Shown piece by piece: positions 62,458-64,000 of a stretch of 64,000 nt of DNA. The position numbers were made by a program, and so were the translations under genes. Origin of the DNA: DASXHY01 sp035552155 (GTDB lineage Bacteria > Verrucomicrobiota > Verrucomicrobiia > Limisphaerales > DASXHY01). The notes under the pieces were generated by a model, which was given only the letters and a program-made list of their open reading frames with translations, ran no database searches and was not told the origin of the DNA. The stretch lies in contig DASZLX010000018.1 in NCBI GenBank assembly GCA_035552155.1, positions 248,001 through 312,000 on the forward strand, read 5' to 3'. How positions within the stretch are numbered: the stretch's first letter is position 1; every line of letters starts with the position of its first letter.

Positions 62458-64000
62458 GATTCAGGTTGGACCGGAATAATAAATGTCACCGTGGCGCCGC
62501 CCTCGCCATTACTGGAGATTTCGCACCGGCCGCCCAGCCGTTGCAAGCGCTCCCGCATGCCGGTCAAACCGTGATGCGCACCGGTCCCGGCGATTTCCTT
62601 TATACCGCAACCGTCGTCGGCGATGCGAACCATAAGACGATTTTCCGCCGCCGAAAAAGTGATTTGCGCCTGCCGGGCGCCGGAATGGCGGATGACATTG
62701 TTGAGCGCCTCTTTGAAAGCGTGGAAGAACTCATGCCGCTCTTCCGCGTTCAAGGTGCCCGGCGGCAACGCGCCGACTACTTCGAGGCGGCAACGAATTC
62801 CCGCGCGCCCCAGCAGTTTTTGCGCGTAGGGAAAGAAATAATCGACCAGCGACTGGGAGGTGTCGTTGGCCGGATTGATGGCCCAGACAATTTCATCCAG
62901 GGAAGCCGCGAGTGTCCGCGCGCGTCCGGTGATTTCATCAAGGCGCTCGCGGCTGGTTTGGGGCATTTCGTTGTTGGTTCCCGCAAGGTCGCCCAGCAGG
63001 CCGATCTCGGTCAATCCCACCCCGAGGTCGTCGTGCAAATCGCGCGCGATGCGGGTGCGCTCGAGTTCCAAAGCGCGCTGGTGTTCCAGTCGTTCCACCA
63101 CGCGCCGATGGCGGCGGCGCAATTCCAGCACCACTGCCCCGCATAAAATGGCGAAGCTCACCAATGTCACGCCGGTCTTGAACCAGAGCGTTTCCCAAAA
63201 ATACGGTTCGACGATCAGCGCGAGACTATCACCGGTGGTGTTCCAGACGCCGTCATTGTTGCAGGCAATCACCTTGAACTGATACCGGCCGGGTGGCGGA
63301 TGCGTGTAGCTGATGGTCCGGCGCGCGCCCGCATCCACCCAGGCTTTGTCCAAGCCCTCCAATTTACACCGGAACCGCACGTTTTCGGGAGCGACAAAAC
63401 TCAAGGCGGTGAATTCAAATTGCACTTGTTGCAATCCCGGCGGCAGGTGCATTTCAGATTTCTTCGCAACGCTCTTCGCGGCGGCATTGGTGTTGGTGCG
63501 CGGCAGAACTTGCACGTCCTGAAAAACGCCGAAGGTCTGGTCATCCGCCGTCACCCGTTCGATGAATACATCCGGCGCCAGGCGATTGAGCGAGACGGAT
63601 TCGGGCTGCACTTCAACCAGACCCGAGAGCATGGAAAAAAACAGGCGTCCGTCCGAGGCGCGCAAAGAAGAGGGGCAAAAATCAAAACTCGCTTGCAGGC
63701 CGGCCAGCCCTTCGCTGCGTCCGTAAACGGTCGGATTGACCTGTTTTTTCGTTCCGGCGATCACCTCTTCAAAGTCCCGTTCACTCACGCGAAAGATTCC
63801 CTGGTTGCTGCCAAACCAGACGTTGCCCTGATTGTCGGTCAGGATCTGGGCGATGAAATCGTTGGGCAAACCTTGCTCCGCGCCAAAGTGTTCGAAGTGA
63901 CCATCCCGCACCCGCCCGACGCCTGCGCCCGCGTAGCCAATCCACAAATCCCCGTTCGTCGCCGCCTGCAAACAGCGGACGGAAATCGATTTGGATTTAA
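62454..64000 (-). CDS. Propeller-type sensor histidine kinase, second copy, 5' end cut by the window
   Basis: 515 codons visible; the frame is open to base 64000 and a TTG at 63971 is not a credible start. Only the last propeller repeats are present (NGDLWIGYAGAGVGRVRDG, QGNVWFGSNQGIFRV). They are followed by a Y_Y_Y domain (FRCKLEGLDKAWVDAGARR), one transmembrane helix (FKTGVTLVSFAILCGAVVLEL) and a NarX-like kinase core with the phosphoacceptor His in RIARDLHDDLGVGL and ATPase motif IADDGCGI. It is paired with the regulator by an ATGA overlap, as in the pair at 20.2-24.6 kb. Confidence 0.95.
   Translation of the reverse strand, partial: KSKSISVRCLQAATNGDLWIGYAGAGVGRVRDGHFEHFGAEQGLPNDFIAQILTDNQGNVWFGSNQGIFRVSERDFEEVIAGTKKQVNPTVYGRSEGLAGLQASFDFCPSSLRASDGRLFFSMLSGLVEVQPESVSLNRLAPDVFIERVTADDQTFGVFQDVQVLPRTNTNAAAKSVAKKSEMHLPPGLQQVQFEFTALSFVAPENVRFRCKLEGLDKAWVDAGARRTISYTHPPPGRYQFKVIACNNDGVWNTTGDSLALIVEPYFWETLWFKTGVTLVSFAILCGAVVLELRRRHRRVVERLEHQRALELERTRIARDLHDDLGVGLTEIGLLGDLAGTNNEMPQTSRERLDEITGRARTLAASLDEIVWAINPANDTSQSLVDYFFPYAQKLLGRAGIRCRLEVVGALPPGTLNAEERHEFFHAFKEALNNVIRHSGARQAQITFSAAENRLMVRIADDGCGIKEIAGTGAHHGLTGMRERLQRLGGRCEISSNGEGGATVTFIIPVQPES

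Noticed and set aside
1..64000. tRNA, rRNA or CRISPR arrays
   Set aside because: I saw no tRNA-like cloverleaf, no rRNA sequence and no regularly spaced direct repeats; a tRNAscan/CRISPR search would be decisive.

Overview
The window reads as a high-GC chromosomal segment of a verrucomicrobial-type bacterium, probably near Pedosphaera/Limisphaerales. This is an inference from the combination of gene families: a PEP-CTERM protein, pseudopilin-like proteins with FTLVE/FTLIE signals, GH99-like, GH29, GH12 and GH50-like secreted enzymes, beta-propeller histidine kinases, and futalosine-pathway MqnD. No rRNA, tRNA or CRISPR array was seen. Both ends cut a gene: sucA at the left and a propeller histidine kinase at the right.

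Layout. 1-4.1 kb: 2-oxoglutarate dehydrogenase E1 and E2. 4.3-4.8 kb: a DUF2127-type membrane protein. 5.2-12.5 kb: a secreted glycan-degradation cluster (alpha-L-fucosidase, clan GH-D-like hydrolase, and a CBM9/transglutaminase/esterase fusion). 12.6-15.2 kb: a pseudopilin and a GH15-like enzyme on the minus strand. 15.4-26.1 kb: a wholly minus-strand block bracketed by two GH99-like paralogues, holding a secreted repeat protein, a PEP-CTERM protein, a large pseudopilin-like protein and a propeller histidine kinase with its LuxR-type regulator. Three of its genes share a 20-bp upstream motif. 26.4-30.8 kb: a small lipoprotein, a small protein, and a three-gene signalling operon (response regulator, histidine kinase, RsbU-type phosphatase). 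31-34.3 kb: mqnD and a UvrD-family helicase, divergent across an inverted-repeat region. 34.5-39.4 kb: two secreted beta-propeller paralogues with different C-termini. 39.5-49.2 kb: ABC1/UbiB kinase, pyruvate phosphate dikinase, cobalamin-dependent methionine synthase, and a cysteine synthase-like enzyme. 49.4-58.0 kb: an L-arabinose operon (ROK regulator, fucose-isomerase-family isomerase, AraB, AraD, and a three-part sugar ABC transporter). 58.2-59.3 kb: an AT-richer island with two related tiny proline-tailed ORFs and a SLATT-like two-helix membrane protein. 59.5-64 kb: GH12, a GH50-like enzyme, and a second propeller kinase/regulator pair.

How the parts work together. Secreted hydrolases attack plant or algal polysaccharides, the ABC transporter brings in a pentose (probably L-arabinose), and the ara enzymes convert it to D-xylulose 5-phosphate. 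The two propeller kinase/regulator pairs lie next to secreted enzymes and probably sense polysaccharides. The most interesting items are the small-ORF/SLATT cassette, the three-copy motif around the first kinase pair, and short palindromic repeats that occur between genes and also in frame inside sucA, sucB and metH.
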